This document shows positions 1 through 6,930 of a DNA stretch of 8,100 nucleotides, one piece after another. Made by a program: the position numbers and the translations under genes. The DNA is from an uncultured Erysipelotrichaceae bacterium. Lineage in GTDB: Bacteria; Bacillota_I; Bacilli_A; RFN20; CAG-826. The notes below the pieces were generated by a model. That model was not told the DNA's origin, made no database searches, and saw nothing but the letters and a program-made list of their open reading frames with translations. The stretch lies in assembly GCA_902800255.1 (NCBI GenBank), contig CADCDV010000025.1:1-8100 (forward strand). Direction: 5' to 3'. Each line of letters starts with the position of its first letter. Position 1 is the stretch's first letter.

Positions 1-1
1 T

Positions 2-2023
2 GATGCCGCTCTTGAGAGAGCCATGCCAAACCGCATGAAGCATCTCCTTGCCGAGAAGAAAGCCAACTTCTATGTCATCGACGCCAACAAGCTTGCCGCC
101 GAATGCCACATGGGCCGTCACACCAATACCACCCTCCAGGCTGCCTTCTTCAAACTCTCACCAAAAATCATGCCTTACGAAGAGGCTGAGAAGTGGATGA
201 AGAAGTTCGTCGAGAAGACCTACGCCAAGAAGGGTATGGATATCGTCAAGAACAACTACGATGCCATCGACGCTGGCCCAGCTGGTCTCCGCAAAGTCGA
301 GATCAAGCCAGAATGGATCAACCTCCCAGCCACCAAGATCGGTGCTGAGGATACCGGCGATACCTACTACGACGAATACATCGGCACCATCGATCGTCTT
401 GATGGCGATGAGCTCCCAACGAGCGAATTCACCAAGTACGAGCTCCTCGATGGCACCATGAACGCCAACATCACCTTCAGACAGAAGAGAGCCATCGCTG
501 ACAGAGTCCCACTTTGGAACCCAGCCAACTGTATCGAATGCAACCAGTGTGCCTTCGTTTGCCCTCACGCCACCATCCGCCCATATCTCATCAATGAGAA
601 AGAGCTCGAAGGTGCTCCAGAAATCGTCAAGAACGGCGTCAAGCCAGTCATGGGTCTTCCAAAGACCGCTGACCAGTCCCTCAAATACCGTATCCAGATC
701 TCAACCATGAACTGTGTCGGTTGCGGACTTTGCGTCGCCGAATGTATGGCCAACCAGACCGCTAAGAAGATGGGTACTGACAAGTACGCTCTTACCATGG
801 TCGAAGCCAAAGGTCAGTTCGCCGAACAGGCTGGTGCTGACTATCTCTACTATCATTGCTCACCAAAAGGTGACATCTTCCCAACCAGCACCGTCAAAGG
901 CGTCAGCTTCCTCCGTCCATACATGGAAGTCTCCGGCGCTTGCGCAGGCTGCGGTGAAGCCCCATACTACCGCTTACTCAGCCAGCTCTTCGGCCGCGAC
1001 ATGTTAGTCGCCAACGCCACCGGCTGCAGCTCCATCTACTGTGGTTCCACCCCACTCACCCCATTCGTCAAAGACGAACACGGCGAGGGTGTTGCCTGGG
1101 CCAACAGCTTATTCGAAGACAATGCCGAATACGGCTTCGGTATGAGAATCGCCTCTGACTACAAGGTCAGCCAGGTCCTCCGTATCCTCAAAGCCGCTAT
1201 CGAAGCTAACGTCGAGCCAGAACTCAAAGAACTCGCCACCAAGTACGTCGCTGCTCTTGAAGGCAAAGACAGACTTGCTCAGCGCGCTCTTGTCGAAGAC
1301 CTCATCAAAGCCGTTGAGGCTTCCAAAGATGAGGCCGTCAAAGAACTCAAGAACTACTACCGTGACCTCGTTGACAAATCCGTCTGGATCATCGGTGGTG
1401 ACGGCTGGTCCTTCGATATCGGCTATGGCGGACTCGATCACGTCCTTGCCAACGAAGCCGACGTCAACGTCCTTGTCCTTGACACTGAGGTTTATTCCAA
1501 CACCGGTGGTCAGGCTTCCAAGTCCTCCCAGACCGGTTCCATCAACAAGTTCACTGCCTCTGGTAAGAAAGAAGCGAAAAAGAACCTCGCTCTCATGGCC
1601 ATGTCCTATGGACACGTCTATGTCGCTCAGATCGCCCTTGGCGCCAACCCAATGAAGGCCATCCAGGCCCTCAAGGAAGCCGAGAGCTACAACGGTCCAT
1701 CCCTTGTTATCTGCTACTGCCCATGCGCCGAGCAGCACATCAAAGGCGGACTTATCAACTCCATCGGCGAAGAGAAGAGAGCCGTCGAATGCGGTTACTT
1801 CACCACCTTCCGTTATGACCCACGTCTTGTTAAGGAAGGCAAGCCAGGCTTACAGCTTGATTGCAAAGAGCCAGACTGGACCAAGTTCCGTGACTTCTTA
1901 ATGCTCGAGACCCGTTTCTCCCAGCTTCCAGTCGCCAACCCAGAACATGCTGAAGAACTCCTTACCAAGTGTGAGAAGTACGCTCAGGATCGTTGGGCTG
2001 CCATCAAGAAGTTCGGTCTCTAA
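2..2023 (+). CDS. nifJ: Pyruvate:ferredoxin (flavodoxin) oxidoreductase, C-terminal part (5' end outside window)
   Basis: This enzyme oxidises pyruvate and CoA to acetyl-CoA and CO2 and passes the electrons to ferredoxin in the cytoplasm; it is central to anaerobic fermentation. The frame is open from base 2, so the Met at 23 is internal. Family members have about 1170-1200 residues, so roughly 500 are missing upstream. Numbering from that Met, a domain III segment comes first (to about residue 90). A two-cluster ferredoxin domain follows, with cysteines 170/173/176/180 and 231/234/237/241. The thiamine-diphosphate domain contains GACAGCGEAP (Cys307, Cys310), Cys335, GDGWSFDIGYGG at 459-470 and SNTGGQ at 492-497. 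Cys568 in CPCAEQH probably supplies the fourth ligand of the proximal cluster, as Cys1071 does in the Desulfovibrio africanus enzyme. The long C-terminal extension of that enzyme is absent. Codon bias is strong, as in highly expressed genes. Identity is very secure. Confidence 0.96.
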   Translation, partial: DAALERAMPNRMKHLLAEKKANFYVIDANKLAAECHMGRHTNTTLQAAFFKLSPKIMPYEEAEKWMKKFVEKTYAKKGMDIVKNNYDAIDAGPAGLRKVEIKPEWINLPATKIGAEDTGDTYYDEYIGTIDRLDGDELPTSEFTKYELLDGTMNANITFRQKRAIADRVPLWNPANCIECNQCAFVCPHATIRPYLINEKELEGAPEIVKNGVKPVMGLPKTADQSLKYRIQISTMNCVGCGLCVAECMANQTAKKMGTDKYALTMVEAKGQFAEQAGADYLYYHCSPKGDIFPTSTVKGVSFLRPYMEVSGACAGCGEAPYYRLLSQLFGRDMLVANATGCSSIYCGSTPLTPFVKDEHGEGVAWANSLFEDNAEYGFGMRIASDYKVSQVLRILKAAIEANVEPELKELATKYVAALEGKDRLAQRALVEDLIKAVEASKDEAVKELKNYYRDLVDKSVWIIGGDGWSFDIGYGGLDHVLANEADVNVLVLDTEVYSNTGGQASKSSQTGSINKFTASGKKEAKKNLALMAMSYGHVYVAQIALGANPMKAIQALKEAESYNGPSLVICYCPCAEQHIKGGLINSIGEEKRAVECGYFTTFRYDPRLVKEGKPGLQLDCKEPDWTKFRDFLMLETRFSQLPVANPEHAEELLTKCEKYAQDRWAAIKKFGL

Positions 2024-2043
2024 TCCGACAAACACACAAAATC

Positions 2044-2075
2044 GAGGGGGTCGTTTGACCTCCTCTTTTTGTTTT
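2044..2075 (+). terminator. Rho-independent terminator of nifJ
   Basis: GAGGGGG (2044-2050) pairs with CCTCCTC (2059-2065) with one G-T wobble. The stem is extended by T2051-A2058 and closes on a small loop. A T-rich tract (TTTTTGTTTT, 2066-2075) follows. It begins 20 bases after the nifJ stop codon, so nifJ is probably the last gene of its transcript. The T tract lies directly against the promoter region of the next gene. Confidence 0.88.
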
Positions 2076-2081
2076 CCAAAA

Positions 2082-2108
2082 TGGCAAAACAATTTATACT
2101 TTTGGCAA
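2082..2108 (+). repeat. Direct repeat TGGCAA flanking the xre -10 hexamer
   Basis: TGGCAA occurs at 2082-2087 and again at 2103-2108. The start-to-start distance is 21 bp, close to two helical turns, and the copies lie on either side of the TATACT hexamer. A short inverted repeat, CCA-AAA-TGG (2076-2084), overlaps the first copy. This is a candidate operator for the adjacent regulator. The sequence shows only the repeat; the operator role is inference. Confidence 0.4.
2095..2100 (+). promoter_or_regulatory. Putative -10 element (TATACT) of the xre gene
   Basis: TATACT differs from the consensus TATAAT at one position and ends 9 bases before the ATG at 2110. Transcription would start within about three bases of the ATG, and no Shine-Dalgarno sequence is present, so the mRNA is likely leaderless or nearly so. 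No convincing -35 hexamer is seen; TTTTCC at 2072-2077 has the right spacing but matches poorly. Confidence 0.55.
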
Positions 2109-2109
2109 G

Positions 2110-2421
2110 ATGGAAGAGAAACTGCATCATCGCGTCAAAGCTCTCATGAAGGAGCAGGGGATGACCCAAAGGGAACTTGCTAGAAGAAGTGGCCTTACCG
2201 AGGCCAGTGTTTGCAAGTACCTTAGTGGAGCAAGAACCCCGCAAGCGGAAGCAGTGGTCCTTTTGGCCAAAGCCCTAGGGACGACCTCCGACTATTTATT
2301 AGGTATAAAGAGAGACGAGGAAAGCATCTACCTCGACCTCGAAAAACAGGTCCTTGAGAACAAGGAAAGCCTCACTCCAGAAGAGAGGATGAGGTTAATC
2401 ATGCTTCTCTCGTCAAAATAG
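2110..2421 (+). CDS. XRE-family helix-turn-helix transcriptional regulator
   Basis: This is a 103-residue cytoplasmic DNA-binding protein of the Cro/C1 (XRE) type. Residues 8-65 form the five-helix HTH_3 domain: the start VKALMKEQGMTQ, the turn region ELARRSGLTEASVCKYLSG (22-40), then the typical ending LAKALGTTSDYLLG (52-65). A charged tail follows (66-103, with ESLTPEERMRL), as in many single-domain regulators of Firmicutes, possibly for dimerisation. The first ATG is preferred because the domain begins at once and no in-frame start lies between the promoter and 2110; the later Mets at 2146 and 2161 would remove helix 1. The gene stands alone between two terminators. A direct repeat around its -10 element suggests autoregulation (inference). 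Its targets cannot be told from the window. Confidence 0.9.
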   Translation: MEEKLHHRVKALMKEQGMTQRELARRSGLTEASVCKYLSGARTPQAEAVVLLAKALGTTSDYLLGIKRDEESIYLDLEKQVLENKESLTPEERMRLIMLLSSK

Positions 2422-2431
2422 GCTTAAAAAT

Positions 2432-2463
2432 AAAAAATCCTTGGCAAAACCAAGGTTTTTTTT
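2432..2463. terminator. Bidirectional intrinsic terminator between xre and tRNA-Pro
   Basis: A perfect six-base-pair stem, CCTTGG (2439-2444) and CCAAGG (2450-2455), has loop CAAAA. Eight T residues follow on the plus strand (2456-2463). Six A residues at 2432-2437 supply a T tract on the minus strand. It can therefore end xre transcription (plus) and tRNA transcription (minus), which fits their convergent arrangement. Confidence 0.85.
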
Positions 2464-2466
2464 GAT

Positions 2467-2543
<77 letters not shown>

Positions 2544-2552
2544 TCTCAAAAC

Positions 2553-2558
2553 ATTATA
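2553..2558 (-). promoter_or_regulatory. Putative -10 element (TATAAT) of tRNA-Pro
   Basis: A perfect TATAAT is read on the minus strand, nine bases before the first base of the mature tRNA. The primary transcript would have only a few extra 5' bases. No clear -35 hexamer is visible upstream of it. Confidence 0.6.
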
Positions 2559-2606
2559 TAGAATGCCTATTTTTATTCTAGTGACGCCATTGAGGTTTTG
2601 AGGATT

Positions 2607-2624
2607 TTTCTTTTTAAAAAGAAA
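2607..2624. repeat. 18-bp perfect AT-rich palindrome upstream of uvrA
   Basis: TTTCTTTTT is followed directly by its reverse complement AAAAAGAAA. It lies between the divergent tRNA-Pro and uvrA promoters, about 40 bases upstream of the uvrA -10 element. With no loop it is a poor RNA hairpin, so a protein-binding site or a bent AT-rich element is more likely than a terminator. It does not resemble a Gram-positive LexA box. Chance is possible in such AT-rich sequence. Confidence 0.3.
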
Positions 2625-2664
2625 TTCTTAGGGTGTTTTTGTTTCGCATATCTATTTTCTTCCC

Positions 2665-2670
2665 TATAAT
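2665..2670 (+). promoter_or_regulatory. Putative -10 element (TATAAT) of uvrA
   Basis: This consensus TATAAT ends nine bases before the ATG at 2680, the same distance as at the xre gene. The implied transcription start is about 2677, leaving zero to three untranslated bases. A good -35 hexamer is not apparent. The position also argues that the in-frame TTG at 2671 is not the start, because it would lie upstream of the transcript. Confidence 0.6.
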
Positions 2671-2679
2671 TTGCTTGTT

Positions 2680-5535
2680 ATGGATACACGCAAAAAGATA
2701 TTCGTTAAAGGCGCTAGAGAGAATAACCTCAAGAACATCGACCTCGAGATGCCAAAAGAAACCCTTACTGTCTTCACCGGCGTAAGTGGTTCAGGCAAAT
2801 CGACCCTCGCTTTCGAGACGATCTATGCCGAAGGTCAAAGAAGATACGTCGAATCTCTTTCCCCATATGCCAGACAATTCTTAGGCGGAGTCGATAAACC
2901 AGACGTCGATGCCATTGAAGGCCTTTCGCCCGCCATCTCAATCGATCAGAAGACGACATCCCATAACCCTCGTTCAACCGTTGGAACTGTTACTGAGATA
3001 TACGACTTCCTCCGTCTTCTTTTCGGACGTATCGGCGTTCCATATTGCCCTCATCACCACAAACCGATTGTTGCCCAGTCTCCTTCTTCGATGACTGAAG
3101 CCATTCTTAGATACGAAAACGGAACCAAACTCCAAATCCTTTCCCCAGTCGTCAGGCATGAGAAAGGAACCCATAAAGCCACTCTCGACAAACTCAAAGC
3201 CGCCGGTTTTGCTAGGCTTAGAGTCGATGGTGAGTTCTATCTCATCGAAGAAGTTCCAGAGTTAGAGAAGAACAAACGCCACGACATCGATATCGTCATC
3301 GACCGTCTTGTCATCAAAGACGATATCCGCTCAAGGGTAGCGGAAGATGTTGAGCTCGCTCTCAATTGGAGCGATGGCTATCTTCTCATCCATACCGACA
3401 AAGAAGAGAAGCTTATCTCAAGCAACCATACCTGCCCAGAATGTGGATTCAGCATCCCAAAGATCGAGCCTCGTCTTTTCTCGTTCAATGCCCCGTTAGG
3501 CTCTTGCCCTGATTGCCATGGCGTTGGTCTAAAGCGCAGTGTGGCCGAGGACCTCATGATTCCAAATCCAAAACTATCAATCAACCAGGGTGGTCTTCGT
3601 TACTTCAAGAACCAGGTTGGCTCCAATCTTCTTGAATGGCAAACTTTCAAAATCCTCTGCGAAACCTACTCAATTGATATGAATAAGCCTCTTGAGGAAT
3701 TCACCGAGAAAGAAAAGAGAATCATCTTCATCGGAAGCGATAAGGAAATCAGCTACACTCTTAAATCGAATACCGGAAACGTCTCTCACCGCAAAGGCTA
3801 TATCGAAGGTGTTAAGACCATGATCGAGAGAAGGTATCAGGAAACCACTTCCAAATGGATGATGCCTTTCTACGAATCTTTCATGCGTGACTCCGAATGT
3901 GAGACCTGTCATGGCCATAGGCTTAATGAAGCGGCCTTATCGGTCAAGATCAATGGGCTCAATATCTATGAAGTAACCTGCCTCACCGTCGAGAAACTCG
4001 TCGATTGGGTCAAAGACACAAAAGAAAAGCTTAACGATACTGAACTTCAGATTGCTAACCTCGTCCTCAAAGAAATCCATAACAGAGCCGCCTTCCTTGT
4101 CGATGTTGGCCTAAATTATCTAACCCTTAACCGTCTTGCGATGTCTTTAAGCGGTGGAGAAGCCCAACGTATCAGGCTTGCTACCCAAATCGGCTCAAGA
4201 TTATCCGGCGTTTTATATGTTCTTGATGAACCTTCGATTGGTCTTCATCAAAGAGACAACGCCAAACTCATCAAAACCATGAAGGAGATGAGGGATCTTG
4301 GAAACACCCTCATCGTCGTTGAACATGACGAAGAGACAATGAGGAACGCCGACTTCATCGTCGACATTGGCCCAGGTGCCGGTGTCCATGGCGGTAAAGT
4401 CGTCGCTACAGGTTCTATTGAAGATATCGAAAACACTAAAGAATCAATCACCGGTGATTATCTTTCCGGAAGAAAATATATCGCCGTTCCAAAAGAAAGA
4501 AGAAAAGGAAACGGCAAGAAGATCACCCTCAAGGGTTGCAAATGCCACAACCTAAAGAACATCAATGTCGACTTCCCTCTTGGAACATTCACCGTCGTAA
4601 CAGGTGTTTCAGGTTCTGGAAAGAGCTCTCTTGTTAATGAGACCCTTTCGAAGGTCCTCCAAAAGACCCTCAATCATAGTGATGTCCTCCCAGGAGAGCA
4701 TAAGGAGGCTATCGGTTTAGAGAATGTCGACAAAGTCGTCATCGTCGACCAAGAGCCAATCGGCAGAACCCCAAGAAGCAACCCAGCGACATACACAAAA
4801 GTGTTTGATGACATCCGCGCCCTCTTTGCGGAAACCCCAGAAGCAAGGGCGAGAGGCTTCGACAAAGGAAGGTTCTCTTTCAATGTTGGTGGAGGACGTT
4901 GCGAGAAGTGCCAAGGCGCTGGCGTCGTCTATGTCCCGATGAACTTCCTTCCTGATGTTTACGTGAAGTGCGACGAATGCAACGGCATGCGTTATAACCA
5001 CGAGACGCTTGAATGTGTTTACAAAGGAAAGAACATCTACGACGTCCTTGATATGCGTATTGAGGAAGCTGTCAAATTTTTCGAAAATCGTCCACAAATC
5101 GCCCACAAAATTAAGACTTTGAACGATGTAGGCCTTGGATATATCAAACTAGGTCAGCCTGCTACGACCCTTAGTGGTGGCGAAGCGCAGCGTGTCAAAC
5201 TTGCCTTCGAACTTCAGAAGAGGCCGACTGGCAAGACTGTCTATATCCTTGATGAACCAACCACCGGTCTTCATACCGATGATGTGAAGCGACTCATCAA
5301 AGTCCTTCAAAGCATCGTCTCCCATGGCGACACCGTCATCGTCATTGAACACAACCTCGATGTCATAAAGTGCGCTGACTATATCATCGATATAGGACCT
5401 GAAGGCGGAGACGCTGGAGGAACGATTATCGCTAAAGGTACACCTGAGGAAGTAGCTAAGGTCAAAGGCTCATATACAGGTGAGTACTTGAAGGGAGTCC
5501 TTCAAGAAGCGACAAAGAAAGGTCAATTAGAGTAG
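2680..5535 (+). CDS. uvrA: Excinuclease ABC subunit A
   Basis: UvrA is the damage-recognition ATPase of nucleotide excision repair; it dimerises, scans DNA and loads UvrB. The protein has 951 residues, a normal full length, with two ABC ATPase modules. Module 1 has Walker A GVSGSGKST (34-42), zinc-finger cysteines 252/255/276/279, signature LSGGEAQR (490-497), Walker B VLYVLDEP (511-518) and His549. Module 2 has Walker A GVSGSGKSS (642-650), zinc cysteines 741/744/764/767, signature LSGGEAQR (831-838), Walker B YILDEP (855-860) and His891. All key residues are intact. The ATG at 2680 is chosen over the in-frame TTG at 2671 because a TATAAT box ends at 2670. No Shine-Dalgarno sequence precedes it. 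No SOS box is visible, and uvrB, often the partner gene, is not next to it. lgt follows after nine bases. Confidence 0.97.
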   Translation: MDTRKKIFVKGARENNLKNIDLEMPKETLTVFTGVSGSGKSTLAFETIYAEGQRRYVESLSPYARQFLGGVDKPDVDAIEGLSPAISIDQKTTSHNPRSTVGTVTEIYDFLRLLFGRIGVPYCPHHHKPIVAQSPSSMTEAILRYENGTKLQILSPVVRHEKGTHKATLDKLKAAGFARLRVDGEFYLIEEVPELEKNKRHDIDIVIDRLVIKDDIRSRVAEDVELALNWSDGYLLIHTDKEEKLISSNHTCPECGFSIPKIEPRLFSFNAPLGSCPDCHGVGLKRSVAEDLMIPNPKLSINQGGLRYFKNQVGSNLLEWQTFKILCETYSIDMNKPLEEFTEKEKRIIFIGSDKEISYTLKSNTGNVSHRKGYIEGVKTMIERRYQETTSKWMMPFYESFMRDSECETCHGHRLNEAALSVKINGLNIYEVTCLTVEKLVDWVKDTKEKLNDTELQIANLVLKEIHNRAAFLVDVGLNYLTLNRLAMSLSGGEAQRIRLATQIGSRLSGVLYVLDEPSIGLHQRDNAKLIKTMKEMRDLGNTLIVVEHDEETMRNADFIVDIGPGAGVHGGKVVATGSIEDIENTKESITGDYLSGRKYIAVPKERRKGNGKKITLKGCKCHNLKNINVDFPLGTFTVVTGVSGSGKSSLVNETLSKVLQKTLNHSDVLPGEHKEAIGLENVDKVVIVDQEPIGRTPRSNPATYTKVFDDIRALFAETPEARARGFDKGRFSFNVGGGRCEKCQGAGVVYVPMNFLPDVYVKCDECNGMRYNHETLECVYKGKNIYDVLDMRIEEAVKFFENRPQIAHKIKTLNDVGLGYIKLGQPATTLSGGEAQRVKLAFELQKRPTGKTVYILDEPTTGLHTDDVKRLIKVLQSIVSHGDTVIVIEHNLDVIKCADYIIDIGPEGGDAGGTIIAKGTPEEVAKVKGSYTGEYLKGVLQEATKKGQLE

Positions 5536-5538
5536 AAT
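5533..5538 (+). promoter_or_regulatory. Possible internal -10 element (TAGAAT) for lgt, overlapping the uvrA stop codon
   Basis: TAGAAT has one mismatch to TATAAT and its first three bases are the uvrA stop codon. It ends six bases before the lgt ATG at 5545, the spacing expected if transcription starts at the A of the ATG. GCGACA at 5509-5514 could serve as a -35 element (four of six matches, 18-base spacer). lgt has no Shine-Dalgarno sequence, so either a leaderless transcript from here or coupling to uvrA translation would be needed. Confidence 0.35.
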
Positions 5539-5544
5539 ATTCGT

Positions 5545-6930
5545 ATGTCATTTGCATTGTTAATCATCGGAGGCATCCTCTTCTTAGGTGGGATTGCCTA
5601 TCTCATATATAACTTTGTTCGTTTCAACAAAGATCCTTTGACGGACGCTTTCACGAAGAAAGACTGGATCAATTACGTGGTCGGATTATTAGCGGTGGGC
5701 CTTGGCCTTGCTGGAATGCTAGCGTCCGCTTTCGAATTCAATCCCGCTTGGAAAGAGATCGTCGAATTTGAGAAAGGCGCTTTAGCGGGACGACCGATCA
5801 GCTATATCGGCAACTATCTCAAAGCTGTGATTGGTGGATTCTTCTTCGCTATCTTCTTCGCAATGCTTTGGACTTCCTTCTCGGTCACCTTCTACAAGAG
5901 AAAGATCACCGATTTTGAGAAGAAGTTCTTCAAATGGGCCATGTTTGGCTCAATTGCCCCAGCCATCATCCTTTTCTTTGTTTGGACTGACGCTTTCGGA
6001 GCATATTGGTCATACCCTCTCCCATCAGGCATCTATATTGGTGATGGTGTTGGTTTCTTTAACGCCTTCACTAAGAACTCAATGGAAGGCCTTAAGATTG
6101 CCTTCTACGCCATCTTCATCCTTAGCGGTGCTGGCATCTCCTATTTGGTTACCGACCATCATCTCTACAAAGACTTCAAGAAGCACGATCTTTTCACCAC
6201 GACTTTGGTCTTTGGCTTTGTATCTGGCATTATTGGCGCCCGTATTTGGTATGTCGTCGGCAACTGGACCAGAGAATTCGCTGGCAGACCATTCACAAGC
6301 GTCTTTGAGATCTGGAATGGCGGACTCACCGTCCTTGGCGGCGTTTTCCTTGGCGTCATTGTCGGCGCTTTATGGTTCAGACACGAGCACAAAGAGATCG
6401 ACTGGAGAGTCGCTCTTGATATCGCCGTCCCAACCATCTTCATCGCTCAGGCGGTTGGAAGACTTGGAAACTTCACTAACGTCGAAGTCTATGGTCAGGC
6501 CATGAAAGTCGAAGGCATTTGGAACCTCCTTCCTTCATATGTCCTTCAGCAAATGAACCTCAATAGTCCCAATAATGGCGGTGGCGCTTTAGCGGATGGA
6601 ATGATCCATGTCCCTCTCTTCCTTATTGAGGCCCTCCTAAATCTTGGAGGATATTTCCTTATCGCTTACGGCGTGAAAAATCTTCTTAAGAAGAAACTCG
6701 CCCCAGGCGACTTGCTCTCTTCTTACTTCATCTGGTACGGACTTGTCCGTTTCATTCTCGAACCTCTAAGAGACTCTAACTTCAACATGGGTTCCGATAA
6801 CAGCTGGAGCATCTGCAACGCACTTATCTACATCCGACCCTTCTTTTCCCTCTTCTCCAGAGTGTTTCCTTCTCAACTGATAAGGATGGCAGTGGAACCG
6901 TCACCCCATTCACTGGCTTTGAGATCATGA
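5545..6930 (+). CDS. lgt: Prolipoprotein diacylglyceryl transferase with N-terminal extension; probable frameshift near its end
   Basis: Lgt is an integral membrane enzyme that moves diacylglycerol from phosphatidylglycerol to the lipobox cysteine of prolipoproteins. The core starts near residue 180. Tyr188 matches E. coli Tyr26. The signature GRLGNFTNVEVYG (305-317) holds Arg306, Asn309, Glu314 and Gly317. WYGLVRFILE supplies Tyr398, Arg402 and Glu406. The position of E. coli His103 is Leu264 (GGLTVLGG). About 150 residues with roughly four hydrophobic segments precede the core; ordinary Lgt, near 280 residues, lacks these. Convincing coding ends at Ile430 (base 6834). The remaining residues in this frame (RPFFSLFSRV onward) use rare codons such as CGA, CTG, ATA and CCG and do not look like a membrane helix. 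The real protein probably continues in the other frame to 7277. The start has no Shine-Dalgarno sequence. Confidence 0.87.
   Translation: MSFALLIIGGILFLGGIAYLIYNFVRFNKDPLTDAFTKKDWINYVVGLLAVGLGLAGMLASAFEFNPAWKEIVEFEKGALAGRPISYIGNYLKAVIGGFFFAIFFAMLWTSFSVTFYKRKITDFEKKFFKWAMFGSIAPAIILFFVWTDAFGAYWSYPLPSGIYIGDGVGFFNAFTKNSMEGLKIAFYAIFILSGAGISYLVTDHHLYKDFKKHDLFTTTLVFGFVSGIIGARIWYVVGNWTREFAGRPFTSVFEIWNGGLTVLGGVFLGVIVGALWFRHEHKEIDWRVALDIAVPTIFIAQAVGRLGNFTNVEVYGQAMKVEGIWNLLPSYVLQQMNLNSPNNGGGALADGMIHVPLFLIEALLNLGGYFLIAYGVKNLLKKKLAPGDLLSSYFIWYGLVRFILEPLRDSNFNMGSDNSWSICNALIYIRPFFSLFSRVFPSQLIRMAVEPSPHSLALRS
6835..6860 (+). other. lgt: Probable frameshift point in lgt (one base missing)
   Basis: Codon use and protein character switch frame here. 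Up to 6834 the lgt frame reads SICNALIYI. From 6837 the frame one base back reads TLLFPLLQSVSF, then STDKDGSGTVTPFTGFEI, and runs without a stop into the next frame. Adding one base after 6834 joins them into a natural last Lgt helix and a 577-residue protein. No standard -1 slippery heptamer is present, so an indel (real mutation or sequencing/assembly error) is more likely than programmed frameshifting. Confidence 0.7.

Noticed and set aside
158..568. 136-codon antisense frame opposite nifJ
   Set aside because: It is a shadow of the nifJ codon pattern and has no start signal or known motif.
1109..1738. Long open frame of 209 codons antisense to nifJ
   Set aside because: It lies wholly opposite the catalytic region of nifJ, has a composition explained by the strong codon bias of nifJ (Val-, Asp- and Gly-rich mirror image) and no recognisable domain or ribosome binding site.
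2671..2679. TTG at 2671 as the uvrA start
   Set aside because: It directly follows the -10 box, so it would lie upstream of the expected transcription start. The ATG at 2680 gives the usual UvrA N-terminus.
2544..2679. LexA/SOS box upstream of uvrA
   Set aside because: No GAAC-N4-GTTC type site could be found in this stretch.
4717..5106. 129-codon antisense frame opposite uvrA
   Set aside because: It lies opposite the second zinc-finger region of uvrA, with no ribosome binding site and no family resemblance.
5831..6505. 224-codon open frame on the plus strand within lgt
   Set aside because: It is the +1 shadow of lgt, Ser/Leu/Pro-rich without domains. The lgt frame over the same stretch has the Lgt signature and membrane helices.
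6841..6862. Programmed -1 frameshifting in lgt
   Set aside because: The TTTTCCC run is out of phase for an X XXY YYZ slippery site in the lgt frame, and no clear downstream hairpin was recognised. An indel explains the data more simply.
6928..6930. TGA read as tryptophan (mollicute code 4)
   Set aside because: Tryptophan is encoded by TGG throughout, no TGA occurs within the conserved parts of any gene, and reading through this TGA gives no plausible protein.
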